Below, piece by piece: positions 1-6,462 of a stretch of DNA of 28,690 nucleotides; within the stretch, counting starts at the first letter, position 1; every line of letters begins with the position of its first letter. The DNA is from a virus. Location of the stretch: IMG/VR virus record IMGVR_UViG_3300021364_000125, positions 1 through 28,690 of that record, one strand, 5' to 3'. Position numbers and translations under genes: made by a program. The notes under the pieces were generated by a model. It ran no database searches and was not told the origin of the DNA. It saw nothing but the letters and a program-made list of their open reading frames with translations.

Positions 1-1
1 A

Positions 2-49
2 ACTCAACTCGGACCTAGTGACGACTTCTCCGACGAACTGTTCGCATAA
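2..49 (+). CDS. C-terminal end of an unidentified protein (partial)
   Basis: An open frame enters from the left edge and stops at TAA 47-49, giving 15 visible residues ending SDDFSDELFA. The tail is acidic. It is followed within 25 bases by the PqqA-like gene on the same strand, so the two are probably co-transcribed. There is too little sequence to assign a family. The frame could be a chance reading, but the strand and spacing suit a real upstream gene. Confidence 0.45.
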   Translation, partial: TQLGPSDDFSDELFA

Positions 50-73
50 ATCTCGAAAGAAAGGAGACACATT

Positions 74-145
74 ATGTGGACTAAACCAGAAGCAATTGAA
101 ATGCGTTATGGCTTTGAAGTTACAATGTATGTAATGAACAAGTAA
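74..145 (+). CDS. pqqA: PqqA-like peptide, precursor of pyrroloquinoline quinone
   Basis: A 23-residue peptide starts MWTKPEAIEMRYGFEVT and continues MYVMNK. Bacterial PqqA peptides are 22-24 residues, begin MWxKP, and carry the E-V-T-x-Y core whose Glu and Tyr are cross-linked by PqqE to become PQQ. Here these are Glu15 and Tyr19, the positions seen in the classical 23-residue PqqA. A strong ribosome binding site (AGGAG, 62-66) lies 7 bases upstream of the ATG, and a Rho-independent terminator follows 20 bases after the stop, so this looks like a deliberately expressed gene. No pqqB, C, D or E is in the window, so the peptide would depend on host enzymes, boosting or replacing the host's precursor supply. 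The gene is too short for ordinary gene finders. Homology by motif is clear; function during infection is inference. Confidence 0.85.
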   Translation: MWTKPEAIEMRYGFEVTMYVMNK

Positions 146-165
146 TAACAACTTAGTAGTAAAGT

Positions 166-194
166 ATGCCCTGTCCACAAGGCAGGGCATTTTT
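166..194 (+). terminator. Rho-independent terminator after the PqqA-like gene
   Basis: A perfect 8-bp stem ATGCCCTG (166-173) and CAGGGCAT (183-190) surrounds a 9-base loop, followed by a run of T (190-194). It separates the PqqA-like transcript from the next gene and could also protect the 3' end of that short mRNA. Confidence 0.9.
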
Positions 195-217
195 AAAAAA
201 TCCCAAAAGGAAATTTT

Positions 218-382
218 ATGGAAATTATAGTGAAAGAGATACCCGATCCTTCACAAGGTCAACAGGCTATTAGCCAAGATGGCAGATTGTGTGTTTTTCA
301 TCAGGGCAAATGGATTACCGAAGAAGAATATGATCGAGGAGTTTATATTAGACTGTTAGCAGCTCAAGGAGACTGCGTTTAG
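218..382 (+). CDS. Small hypothetical protein, 54 residues
   Basis: The ATG at 218 is preceded by AAAAGGAAA (205-213), a good ribosome binding site. The protein starts MEIIVKEIPDPSQGQQAIS, contains the segment FHQGKWITEEEYDRG and ends AAQGDCV. It has no signal peptide or membrane segment and I recognise no family. The stop (380-382) overlaps the ribosome binding site of the next gene, suggesting translational coupling. Confidence 0.65.
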   Translation: MEIIVKEIPDPSQGQQAISQDGRLCVFHQGKWITEEEYDRGVYIRLLAAQGDCV

Positions 383-391
383 GAGATCAAG

Positions 392-601
392 ATGGATAAG
401 GCACCACAACCTAGTCCAGTAGGACTCGTAGTTGTCCTAATTATTTTTGCGTTCTTAATTTGGCACGGTCCGTGGAAAGAACGCTGGGGCGATCCAGATA
501 TTGTTTTAGAACCAATCGAAATACACGGCATAGACTGCCAAAGAGATCTAAAAGAACTAACCGTTACGCAAATAGAAATTTGTGCAGATCTAAAAATTTA
601 A
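392..601 (+). CDS. Small single-pass membrane protein, 69 residues
   Basis: The start at 392 has TAGGAG (380-385) upstream. Residues 10-26 form one hydrophobic helix (VGLVVVLIIFAFLIW), followed by a basic-aromatic stretch and an acidic C-terminal domain with two cysteines. This is typical of the small inner-membrane proteins in T4-like phages, often early host-takeover proteins, but the family is not recognisable. It is the last gene before the gp32 promoter. Confidence 0.65.
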   Translation: MDKAPQPSPVGLVVVLIIFAFLIWHGPWKERWGDPDIVLEPIEIHGIDCQRDLKELTVTQIEICADLKI

Positions 602-643
602 TCTAGTTTGGTTAAACAAATTCACTTTTAGTTAAAATTCCTG

Positions 644-672
644 TTGACAAGATAAATAAAGTTGCATATAAT
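644..672 (+). promoter_or_regulatory. Consensus sigma70-type promoter for gp32
   Basis: TTGACA (644-649), a 17-base spacer and TATAAT (667-672) match the consensus exactly. The predicted start of transcription is about 679-680, leaving a leader of about 53 bases before the gp32 start codon. Confidence 0.85.
651..658 (+). promoter_or_regulatory. Possible T4-type late promoter box inside the gp32 promoter spacer
   Basis: GATAAATA differs by one base from the T4 late box TATAAATA and lies inside the spacer of the sigma70-type promoter. If used it would start RNA near 664. The same variant occurs at 22329. A chance match in AT-rich DNA cannot be excluded. Confidence 0.35.
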
Positions 673-683
673 AGTACGTATGC

Positions 684-714
684 ATTAGGCATAAATGACA
701 TTTTTTATTAGGCA
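684..714 (+). repeat. Direct repeat ATTAGGCA in the gp32 leader
   Basis: ATTAGGCA occurs at 684-691 and again at 707-714, both inside the gp32 5' leader just upstream of the ribosome binding site (AAAGGAGG, 718-725). ATGC (680-683) can also pair with GCAT (689-692). T4 gp32 represses its own translation by binding its leader, so this is a reasonable place for an operator; that role is inference. Confidence 0.4.
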
Positions 715-732
715 AACAAAGGAGGCTACAAA

Positions 733-1722
733 ATGGCATCATTAGCAGAAATTCGTGCAAAACTGCAAGAAGCAAACAATCGCTCAACTGGTAATTCTAC
801 TGGTGGCGGAGACAACGCAATTTACCCACATTGGAATATGCAAGAAGGCAAAGAAGCCGTGGTAAGATTCTTACCAGACGGTAATGCTGACAACACATTC
901 TTTTGGGTAGAACGTGCAATGATCAAATTACCTTTCGCAGGTGTAAAAGGCGAATCAGACAACCGTAACGTAATTGTTCAGGTTCCTTGTGTGGAAATGT
1001 ACAATGACGGAACTGCTTGTCCAATTCTTTCTGAAGTACGTGGTTGGTTTAAAGATAAATCACTAGAAGATATGGGTCGTAAATATTGGAAAAAGCGTTC
1101 ATATATCTTCCAAGGGTTTGTTAATGAAGATCCACTAAATGAAGAATCAACACCAGATAATCCTATTCGTAGGTTTATTATTGGTCCGCAAATTTTCCAA
1201 ATTATCAAGGGTGCATTAATGGATCCTGAATTGGAAGAATTGCCAACAGACTATATGCGTGGTGTTGACTTCCGTATTAAGAAAACATCTAAAGGTGGGT
1301 ATGCTGACTACTCAACATCACAATGGTCACGTAGAGAACGTGCTTTGACTGATGAAGAAAAAGCGGCTGTTAACACTCACGGGTTGTTTAACCTTAATGA
1401 CTTTTTACCTAAGAAACCAGGTGAAGTTGAACTTAAGGTAATGAAAGAAATGTTCGAAGCGTCAGTTGACGGTGAGGCATATGATATGGACAAGTGGGGT
1501 CAATACTTCCGTCCAGCGGGTATGAGCCAGGCAACTGGTGATCCAAATAAATCCACAAGTGCTCCTAGTGCACCGGTAACTGAAACTGCTCCAGCAGCAG
1601 AAGCAGCACCAGCAGCAGAAGCAACTCCAGCACCAGCGGCTGAAGCGGCTCCAGCAGAAGGTGGAGACAGTGCTAATAGAGCACAGGACATTTTGGCAAT
1701 GATCCGTAACAGACAACAATAA
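733..1722 (+). CDS. 32: Single-stranded DNA-binding protein gp32
   Basis: 329 residues; T4 gp32 has 301. It coats single-stranded DNA and organises replication, recombination and repair. The N-terminal LAEIRAKLQEA matches the cooperativity domain. The OB-fold core includes FLPDG, FFWVERAMIKLPF and a KYWKKRSYIFQGFV segment typical of marine T4-like gp32. Residues 286-309 are a low-complexity Ala/Pro/Glu tail and the protein ends DILAMIRNRQQ. Of the T4 zinc ligands only two cysteines remain (C86 and C96, same spacing of nine); the third Cys is Leu and the His is missing, so it probably does not bind zinc the T4 way. The start is fixed by a perfect AAAGGAGG (718-725). It has its own strong promoter, and a hairpin separates it from uvsX. 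Confidence 0.93.
   Translation: MASLAEIRAKLQEANNRSTGNSTGGGDNAIYPHWNMQEGKEAVVRFLPDGNADNTFFWVERAMIKLPFAGVKGESDNRNVIVQVPCVEMYNDGTACPILSEVRGWFKDKSLEDMGRKYWKKRSYIFQGFVNEDPLNEESTPDNPIRRFIIGPQIFQIIKGALMDPELEELPTDYMRGVDFRIKKTSKGGYADYSTSQWSRRERALTDEEKAAVNTHGLFNLNDFLPKKPGEVELKVMKEMFEASVDGEAYDMDKWGQYFRPAGMSQATGDPNKSTSAPSAPVTETAPAAEAAPAAEATPAPAAEAAPAEGGDSANRAQDILAMIRNRQQ
1588..1659 (+). repeat. Ala/Pro/Glu codon repeats in the gp32 tail
   Basis: Imperfect repeats of GCAGCAGAAGCA and CCAGCAGCAG type encode gp32 residues 286-309. Such repeats can expand or contract by slippage, so tail length may vary between relatives. Confidence 0.7.
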
Positions 1723-1728
1723 AAAGTT

Positions 1729-1786
1729 TGTGTGAGTTCCGGCAAAAACCTCCATTCGGTAACCAGCGAGGTCTCACACATTTTTT
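1729..1786 (+). terminator. Structured hairpin and terminator between gp32 and uvsX
   Basis: TGTGTGAG (1729-1736) pairs with CTCACACA (1773-1780), followed by TTTTTT (1781-1786). The right arm continues upstream as GAGGT (1768-1772), which can pair with ACCTC (1748-1752), leaving an 11-base bulge on the left arm and a loop containing GGTAACC. This is more elaborate than a plain terminator. It may be a partial terminator that sets the gp32 to uvsX ratio, or an mRNA-stabilising structure. Confidence 0.7.
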
Positions 1787-1803
1787 AACAAAGGAAAGGT
1801 AAT

Positions 1804-2871
1804 ATGGCAAAAGCATTTGACGTAAGTAAATTTAGAAAAACTCTTACAAAAAGCATAGACGGCCTTGGCATTGGCTTCAACGATCCAACTGATTGGGTAA
1901 GCACAGGTAACTATGCACTTAACTATCTAATTAGTGGTGACTTTAATAAAGGTGTCCCACTAGGTAAAGTAACTGTACTAGCAGGAGAATCTGGTGCAGG
2001 TAAATCATACATTGCCGCAGGTAATATTGTAAAAGCGGCACAAGATCAAGGCATCTTTGTAGTTCTTATTGACTCAGAGAACGCACTTGACGAAGCGTGG
2101 CTACAAGCACTTGATGTAGATACAACACCAGAAAAACTTCTTAAACTGAATATGTCAATGATTGACGATGTTGCAAAAACTGTATCCGAATTTATGAAAG
2201 AATACAGAGATATGGCAGAAGAAGATCGTCCTAAAATTTTATTTGTAATTGACAGTTTAGGTATGTTGCTAACACCGACAGATGTTGATCAGTTTGGTAA
2301 GGGTGATTTAAAAGGTGATATGGGTAGAAAACCCAAGGCACTAACAGCACTTGTACGTAACTGTGTTAATATGTTTGGTAGTTACAACGTAGGTATGGTA
2401 TGTACTAATCATACATATGCTTCACAAGATATGTTTGACCCAGATGATAAGATCAGTGGTGGACAAGGATTTATCTATGCAAGTTCAATTGTAGTAGCAA
2501 TGCGTAAATTGAAACTAAAAGAAGATGAAGATGGAAATAAAGTAACTGATGTACGTGGTATTAGAGCCGCTTGTAAAGTTATGAAAACTAGATATGCAAA
2601 ACCATTTGAAGCAGTGCAGGTAAAGATTCCGTATGAAACAGGTATGGATCCTTACAGCGGACTTGTTGACTTATTTGAAGCAAAAGGCTTGCTCAAAAAA
2701 GAAGGCAATCGACTTAAATACACAGACCTTACAGGAAATGATCACATTGATTATCGTAAACAGTGGACTGGTGATAAATTAGATATGATAATGACCGACA
2801 TTGTTAACAAACCTGCAATGGTTGATGAACAAACTGTAGAGGAAACAGTTGAGGAAGTCGAAGCACAATAA
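1804..2871 (+). CDS. uvsX: RecA-like recombinase UvsX
   Basis: 355 residues; T4 UvsX has 391. It forms filaments on single-stranded DNA and catalyses strand exchange with ATP, supporting recombination-dependent replication. Walker A is GESGAGKS (61-68), Walker B is ILFVIDSLG (145-153), and the DNA-binding loop region includes DQFGKGDLKGDMGRKPKAL and ISGGQGFIYASS. The C-terminus is acidic. AAAGGAAAGG (1790-1799) lies upstream of the ATG. It follows gp32, whose product it works with, and precedes its mediator UvsY. Confidence 0.95.
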   Translation: MAKAFDVSKFRKTLTKSIDGLGIGFNDPTDWVSTGNYALNYLISGDFNKGVPLGKVTVLAGESGAGKSYIAAGNIVKAAQDQGIFVVLIDSENALDEAWLQALDVDTTPEKLLKLNMSMIDDVAKTVSEFMKEYRDMAEEDRPKILFVIDSLGMLLTPTDVDQFGKGDLKGDMGRKPKALTALVRNCVNMFGSYNVGMVCTNHTYASQDMFDPDDKISGGQGFIYASSIVVAMRKLKLKEDEDGNKVTDVRGIRAACKVMKTRYAKPFEAVQVKIPYETGMDPYSGLVDLFEAKGLLKKEGNRLKYTDLTGNDHIDYRKQWTGDKLDMIMTDIVNKPAMVDEQTVEETVEEVEAQ

Positions 2872-2886
2872 TAGGAGAGAGCATAT

Positions 2887-3117
2887 ATGAATACGGATTT
2901 AATCGCCGATATTTGGAACGTAATGTCTGAGCACATTCAAGAAAGTAAAAAGAAAGATGTTGCTCAAGAGTATATCAATACTTTACTAGACTACGGTGTG
3001 AGCGAACAAGTAATCGAGGGATTATTTGGTATTGACACATATCTAGATGATGCAATAGAATACGTAATCGATGACGAAAAAGTTGACGAATACGAAGAAG
3101 AAGATGAATGGAACTAG
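2887..3117 (+). CDS. Small acidic hypothetical protein, 76 residues
   Basis: Strong ribosome binding site TAGGAGAG (2872-2879) before the ATG. The protein is strongly acidic with a C-terminus EYEEEDEWN and an alpha-helical look. There are no cysteines and no membrane segment. It sits between uvsX and uvsY, so a role with recombination proteins is possible, but the family is not recognised. Confidence 0.75.
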   Translation: MNTDLIADIWNVMSEHIQESKKKDVAQEYINTLLDYGVSEQVIEGLFGIDTYLDDAIEYVIDDEKVDEYEEEDEWN

Positions 3118-3120
3118 TAT

Positions 3121-3579
3121 ATGACCAATTGGTACGACAAAGTTTCTAAAGATATCTCTAATATTCCTTTAGCAGTAGAATATTATGAAAAGGAATTATT
3201 AGAAGCAAAAAAAGAAACAGCAGTTCGTGGCAGAATCGAACAAGCGGCAGCACATATGCCGGCAGTTGTAGAAACACGATTTAATCAACTGCAAGAAATA
3301 GAAGCAATACTAGAATATCTAAACATCGAATTAAGACGATTAAGATCGAGTCATTTTAGGAAATATGTTGAAAACTATCAGCGTTCACTAAGTTCTCGTG
3401 ATGCAGAAAAATTTGTAGACGGCGAAGCAGACGTTGTTGATTTTGAAAAGATTATCAACGAGTTTGCTTTGCTGCGAAACAAATGGCTAGGCATTATCAA
3501 AGGACTGGATATCAAACAATGGCAGTTAAGTAATATCGTAAAATTACGTACTGCTGGTCTGGATGATGCAAGTTTATAA
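3121..3579 (+). CDS. uvsY: Recombination mediator UvsY
   Basis: 152 residues; T4 UvsY has 137. UvsY loads UvsX onto gp32-coated DNA. The protein is helical with a central basic coiled region (LEYLNIELRRLRSSHFRKY). It has the family-like C-terminal pattern VVDFEKIINEFALLRNKWLGI followed by LDIKQWQLSNIVKLR, corresponding to the VDTSLQYWGILLDFCSGALDAIKSRGF region of T4 UvsY. Position after uvsX supports the call. Its stop codon overlaps the late-type box at 3575. Confidence 0.8.
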   Translation: MTNWYDKVSKDISNIPLAVEYYEKELLEAKKETAVRGRIEQAAAHMPAVVETRFNQLQEIEAILEYLNIELRRLRSSHFRKYVENYQRSLSSRDAEKFVDGEADVVDFEKIINEFALLRNKWLGIIKGLDIKQWQLSNIVKLRTAGLDDASL

Positions 3580-3582
3580 ATA
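3575..3582 (+). promoter_or_regulatory. T4-type late promoter box TATAAATA
   Basis: Exact T4 late consensus overlapping the uvsY stop. In T4 the last A of this box is at -6, which places the RNA start exactly on the GTG at 3588, so the transcript would be leaderless. Confidence 0.6.
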
Positions 3583-3587
3583 AACTT

Positions 3588-4187
3588 GTGTTAAGCAAGA
3601 AAGAACTACATAAACTTTTTTTTGGAAAACGTGTTGCATTAATAGGCAACAGTGATTCTCTATGTTATAAAAATTATGGAGAGGAAATAGATTCTCACGA
3701 AATAGTTGTGAGAATGAATAGAGGAATTTTTGCTCTAGGTACTGAAAGTCACGGTAGTAAAATAGACGTTATACTTTATAGTAAACCTACTGTGTTCAAA
3801 GGCCTAATTGAACCTTTTGAAAAACTTCCGGAACTTTTTAAAAACTGTACTTACATACACACGTATCCTGCCAATAAAAACAACAAAATTTTTTCTAAAT
3901 CTACTTACTTTTATCCAGCAATAGAAAGATACTACTTTACATTACCGGTTGGATTTCATAAGCGTTCTCAAAAAGTATTATCGACAGGTGCGTGTGCAAT
4001 AGATCTAATACTGAAATGTCAACCAAGACAACTTAATCTATACGGGTTCGATTGGAATAAGACTGAGACGTTTTATCAGAGTGTTAATTATGAAGTAACA
4101 AAAGATAAACACAATTTTGATGTAGAAAAAAGATATATCAATTGGATTTGTTGGCTAGAATCTGATATTGTTAAAGTAATTCAATAA
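3588..4187 (+). CDS. Sialyltransferase-like glycosyltransferase (GT29 fold)
   Basis: 199 residues from GTG 3588. It has the two hallmark sialyl motifs: an L-like motif with VALIGNSDSL, then EIDSHEIVVRMNRG, and an S-like motif STGACAIDLILKC followed by LNLYGFDW. GT29 enzymes transfer a sialic acid from CMP-sugar. Related proteins are found in bacteria and marine phages; the true donor here is unknown. The next gene is a cytidylyltransferase, an enzyme type that makes CMP- or CDP-activated precursors, which fits. The start is uncertain: no ribosome binding site is visible and a late box lies five bases upstream. Confidence 0.75.
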   Translation: MLSKKELHKLFFGKRVALIGNSDSLCYKNYGEEIDSHEIVVRMNRGIFALGTESHGSKIDVILYSKPTVFKGLIEPFEKLPELFKNCTYIHTYPANKNNKIFSKSTYFYPAIERYYFTLPVGFHKRSQKVLSTGACAIDLILKCQPRQLNLYGFDWNKTETFYQSVNYEVTKDKHNFDVEKRYINWICWLESDIVKVIQ

Positions 4188-4210
4188 TTTTTGCACCAAT
4201 TAACATAGCA

Positions 4211-4218
4211 TATAAATA
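4211..4218 (+). promoter_or_regulatory. T4-type late promoter box TATAAATA
   Basis: Exact late consensus in the 36-base gap before the cytidylyltransferase. With the last A at -6 the RNA start is the A of the ATG at 4224. No ribosome binding site is present, supporting leaderless translation. Confidence 0.65.
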
Positions 4219-4223
4219 TACGT

Positions 4224-4988
4224 ATGAAACGTATTGTCCTTGTAACTGGCGGGTTTGATCCATTGCATTCCGGCCATATTGATTATTTTAAATCTGCTAA
4301 AGAATATGGCGATTACTTAATTGTCGGACTTAATTCAGATGATTGGTTAAAACGTAAAAAAGGGAAACCTTTTATGACGTACAATGAAAGAACAGCCATA
4401 GTCAGTCAATTAAGTGTTGTTGATGAAATTATAACATTTGATGATAGTGATGACACCGCTTCAGATGCTATAAGACAAACACTTTCTAAATATCCAAACG
4501 ATGAATATATTTTCGCTAATGGCGGAGATAGAACAAAAGATAATATTCCTGAAATGGAAGTTTTTCATCCTCGACTTAAATTTGAATTTGGTGTTGGCGG
4601 AACTAATAAGATTAATTCTTCAAGTTGGATACTTGACGAATGGAAGACACAAAAGACGGAGAGAGATTGGGGCTATTGGCGTGTACTAGATCATAAACCA
4701 GATAAAGGTTACAAGGTAAAAGAACTTGTGATATATCCTGGAAAAAGTCTAAGCGATCAACGACACTTTAAACGTTCAGAACAATGGATGGTACTTGAAG
4801 GTGTTGTTAAAATGGAAACAGAGTGGGAACAAAGACAAGATGTAGTGCATCTAGAACCTCACAAACCTCCCTATGAAATTAACAGATTAGTTTGGCACAA
4901 AGCATCAAACCCGAATAAAGAGAATGCACATATTCTCGAAATACAATGGGGAAGTGAATGTGTTGAAGAGGATATTGAAAGAAGATGA
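4224..4988 (+). CDS. Cytidylyltransferase fused to a cupin (sugar-phosphate isomerase-type) domain
   Basis: 254 residues. Residues 1 to about 130 are a nucleotidyltransferase of the RfaE/TagD type, with TGGFDPLHSGHIDYF (HxGH at 15-18), which joins CTP or ATP to a sugar or alcohol phosphate. After a short linker, residues about 155-254 form a cupin like the C-terminal domain of type II mannose-6-phosphate isomerases (ELVIYPGKSLSDQRHFKRSE, then VLEGVVKME). The fusion suggests two steps of one nucleotide-sugar pathway. Its stop overlaps the next start by four bases (ATGA). Confidence 0.8.
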   Translation: MKRIVLVTGGFDPLHSGHIDYFKSAKEYGDYLIVGLNSDDWLKRKKGKPFMTYNERTAIVSQLSVVDEIITFDDSDDTASDAIRQTLSKYPNDEYIFANGGDRTKDNIPEMEVFHPRLKFEFGVGGTNKINSSSWILDEWKTQKTERDWGYWRVLDHKPDKGYKVKELVIYPGKSLSDQRHFKRSEQWMVLEGVVKMETEWEQRQDVVHLEPHKPPYEINRLVWHKASNPNKENAHILEIQWGSECVEEDIERR

Positions 4989-5791
4989 GTGATTGGATTT
5001 TTATAAGCAAAGGAGGAGAAGATCCTTACATCAATGAATTTGCAAGAGGCTGTAAATCAGACACTGTAAAAAGTGATGACTTTGATTATGATGAAAGTGA
5101 AAGTCCTATAGTTCTTAGAGGTATACTTAAAAAGAAAATTATACACAAGTGTTGGGAAGATAATAGAGATTTCTATTATATGGATACAGGATACTTTGGA
5201 AATGAAGCAACACCTGGTAATCCTAATGGTTGGAAATATTGGCACAGAATAGTAAAAAATGATTTACAACATACTAATCTTACAAAAAGAAAAGATGACA
5301 GGTTTAAAAGATTTGGTAAAAAAATAAAACCTTGGAAAAAAGGAGGCCGCAAAATATTAATTGCTGCTCCTGATGAAAAACCTTGTAAATTTTATGGAAT
5401 AGATTTAGAAAATTGGTTGACTGAAACAGTTGACACAATAAAGAAGTACACAGATAGACCAGTTGAAATTAGACGCAGAAGCAAAAGTAGAAACGATAGA
5501 TTGTCAGATACACTTGAACAAGCATTAGACAAGGATGTTTTTGCTCTAGTAACATATAACAGTAATGCAGCCGTTGAATCAGTATTTCACGGTATTCCTG
5601 TATTTCCTTTAGCACCAGCGAGTGCAGCATCTCCAGTGGGTAGTAAGGATTTAAGTAAAATAGAACAGCCTTTTTATCCAGATGAGGATCTTGTGTACAA
5701 ATGGGGATGTCATTTATCATATGGACAATTTCATATAAGTGAACTAAGAACAGGAAAAGCAAAAAAAATGTTGGAGGAACTATGGACCTAA
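4985..5791 (+). CDS. Capsule-synthesis-like protein, paralog 1 of 5
   Basis: 268 residues. The N-terminal half has the family motifs PIVLRGILKKK, YYMDTGYFGN and WHRIVKN. The C-terminal half resembles capsule polysaccharide (KpsC/KpsS-type) GT-B transferases: KKYTDRPVEIR, then VTYNSNAAVESVFHGIPVF, then SYGQFHISEL. These are the usual sugar-nucleotide binding features of the fold. Four relatives lie downstream (6462, 7247, 8343, 11248). The start overlaps the previous stop (ATGA). The reaction is unknown; transfer of an acidic sugar is the family-based guess. Confidence 0.65.
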   Translation: MSDWIFISKGGEDPYINEFARGCKSDTVKSDDFDYDESESPIVLRGILKKKIIHKCWEDNRDFYYMDTGYFGNEATPGNPNGWKYWHRIVKNDLQHTNLTKRKDDRFKRFGKKIKPWKKGGRKILIAAPDEKPCKFYGIDLENWLTETVDTIKKYTDRPVEIRRRSKSRNDRLSDTLEQALDKDVFALVTYNSNAAVESVFHGIPVFPLAPASAASPVGSKDLSKIEQPFYPDEDLVYKWGCHLSYGQFHISELRTGKAKKMLEELWT

Positions 5792-6462
5792 GAGTATATG
5801 TAGGTTACGACACTAGAGAAGATATTGCTTATCAGGTATGTAAGCACAGTATTCTAAACAAACAACCTAACGCAGATGTGCGTCCACTAAAACAACAAGA
5901 ATTACGTGATGCAGGATGGTATAAACGTCCTTTAGATAAATTAGCATCTACAGAATTTACATTTACAAGATTTCTTGTGCCTGAACTTGCAGGTTTTAAA
6001 GGTTGGGCAGTGTTTATGGATTGCGATATGATTCTTACTACAGATATTAAAGAACTGTTTGATCAAGCAGATGACAAGTATGCAGTTATGTGTGTGAAAC
6101 ACGATTACACTCCTAAAGAAGGTACGAAGATGGATGGACAGAAACAAACTGTTTATCCTAGAAAGAATTGGTCAAGTGTTATGTTGTTTAACTGCGGACA
6201 TCCTAGCAATCAAACACTAACACAAGATCTAGTAAACGAACCAGAAATCAATGGGGCATACTTACATAGATTTAGTTGGCTAAAAGATGACGAAATTGGA
6301 GAACTAGATCATACTTGGAATTATCTTGTTGGTTGGTATAATGACATAGAAAAACCTAAACTAATACACTACACAGAAGGTGGTCCTTGGTTCGAAAACT
6401 ATAGAGATTGTGAATTTGCAGATTTGTGGAAAGCAGAACTATTCGATATGATGGAAAAATAA
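5782..6462 (+). CDS. Glycosyltransferase, GT-A fold (GT8-like)
   Basis: 226 residues. It begins LRVYVGYDTREDIAYQVC, the usual opening of this group, and has the metal-binding DxD motif in VFMDCDMIL (residues about 78-86) and a C-terminal HYTEGGPW typical of GT8-like enzymes. It transfers a sugar from a nucleotide donor. GGAGG (5774-5778) sets the start, which overlaps the preceding gene by ten bases. The next gene starts in its stop codon (TAATG). Confidence 0.75.
   Translation: MDLRVYVGYDTREDIAYQVCKHSILNKQPNADVRPLKQQELRDAGWYKRPLDKLASTEFTFTRFLVPELAGFKGWAVFMDCDMILTTDIKELFDQADDKYAVMCVKHDYTPKEGTKMDGQKQTVYPRKNWSSVMLFNCGHPSNQTLTQDLVNEPEINGAYLHRFSWLKDDEIGELDHTWNYLVGWYNDIEKPKLIHYTEGGPWFENYRDCEFADLWKAELFDMMEK

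Noticed and set aside
1462-1781. Two long minus-strand reading frames across the gp32 tail
   Set aside because: They mirror the Ala/Pro/Glu codon repeats, have Cys- or Ala-rich nonsense composition and no ribosome binding site. gp32 itself explains the sequence.
6426-6461. Upstream extension of the second capsule-like gene
   Set aside because: It would overlap the glycosyltransferase by 37 bases, whereas ATG 6462 sits in the stop codon as at other junctions in this cluster.
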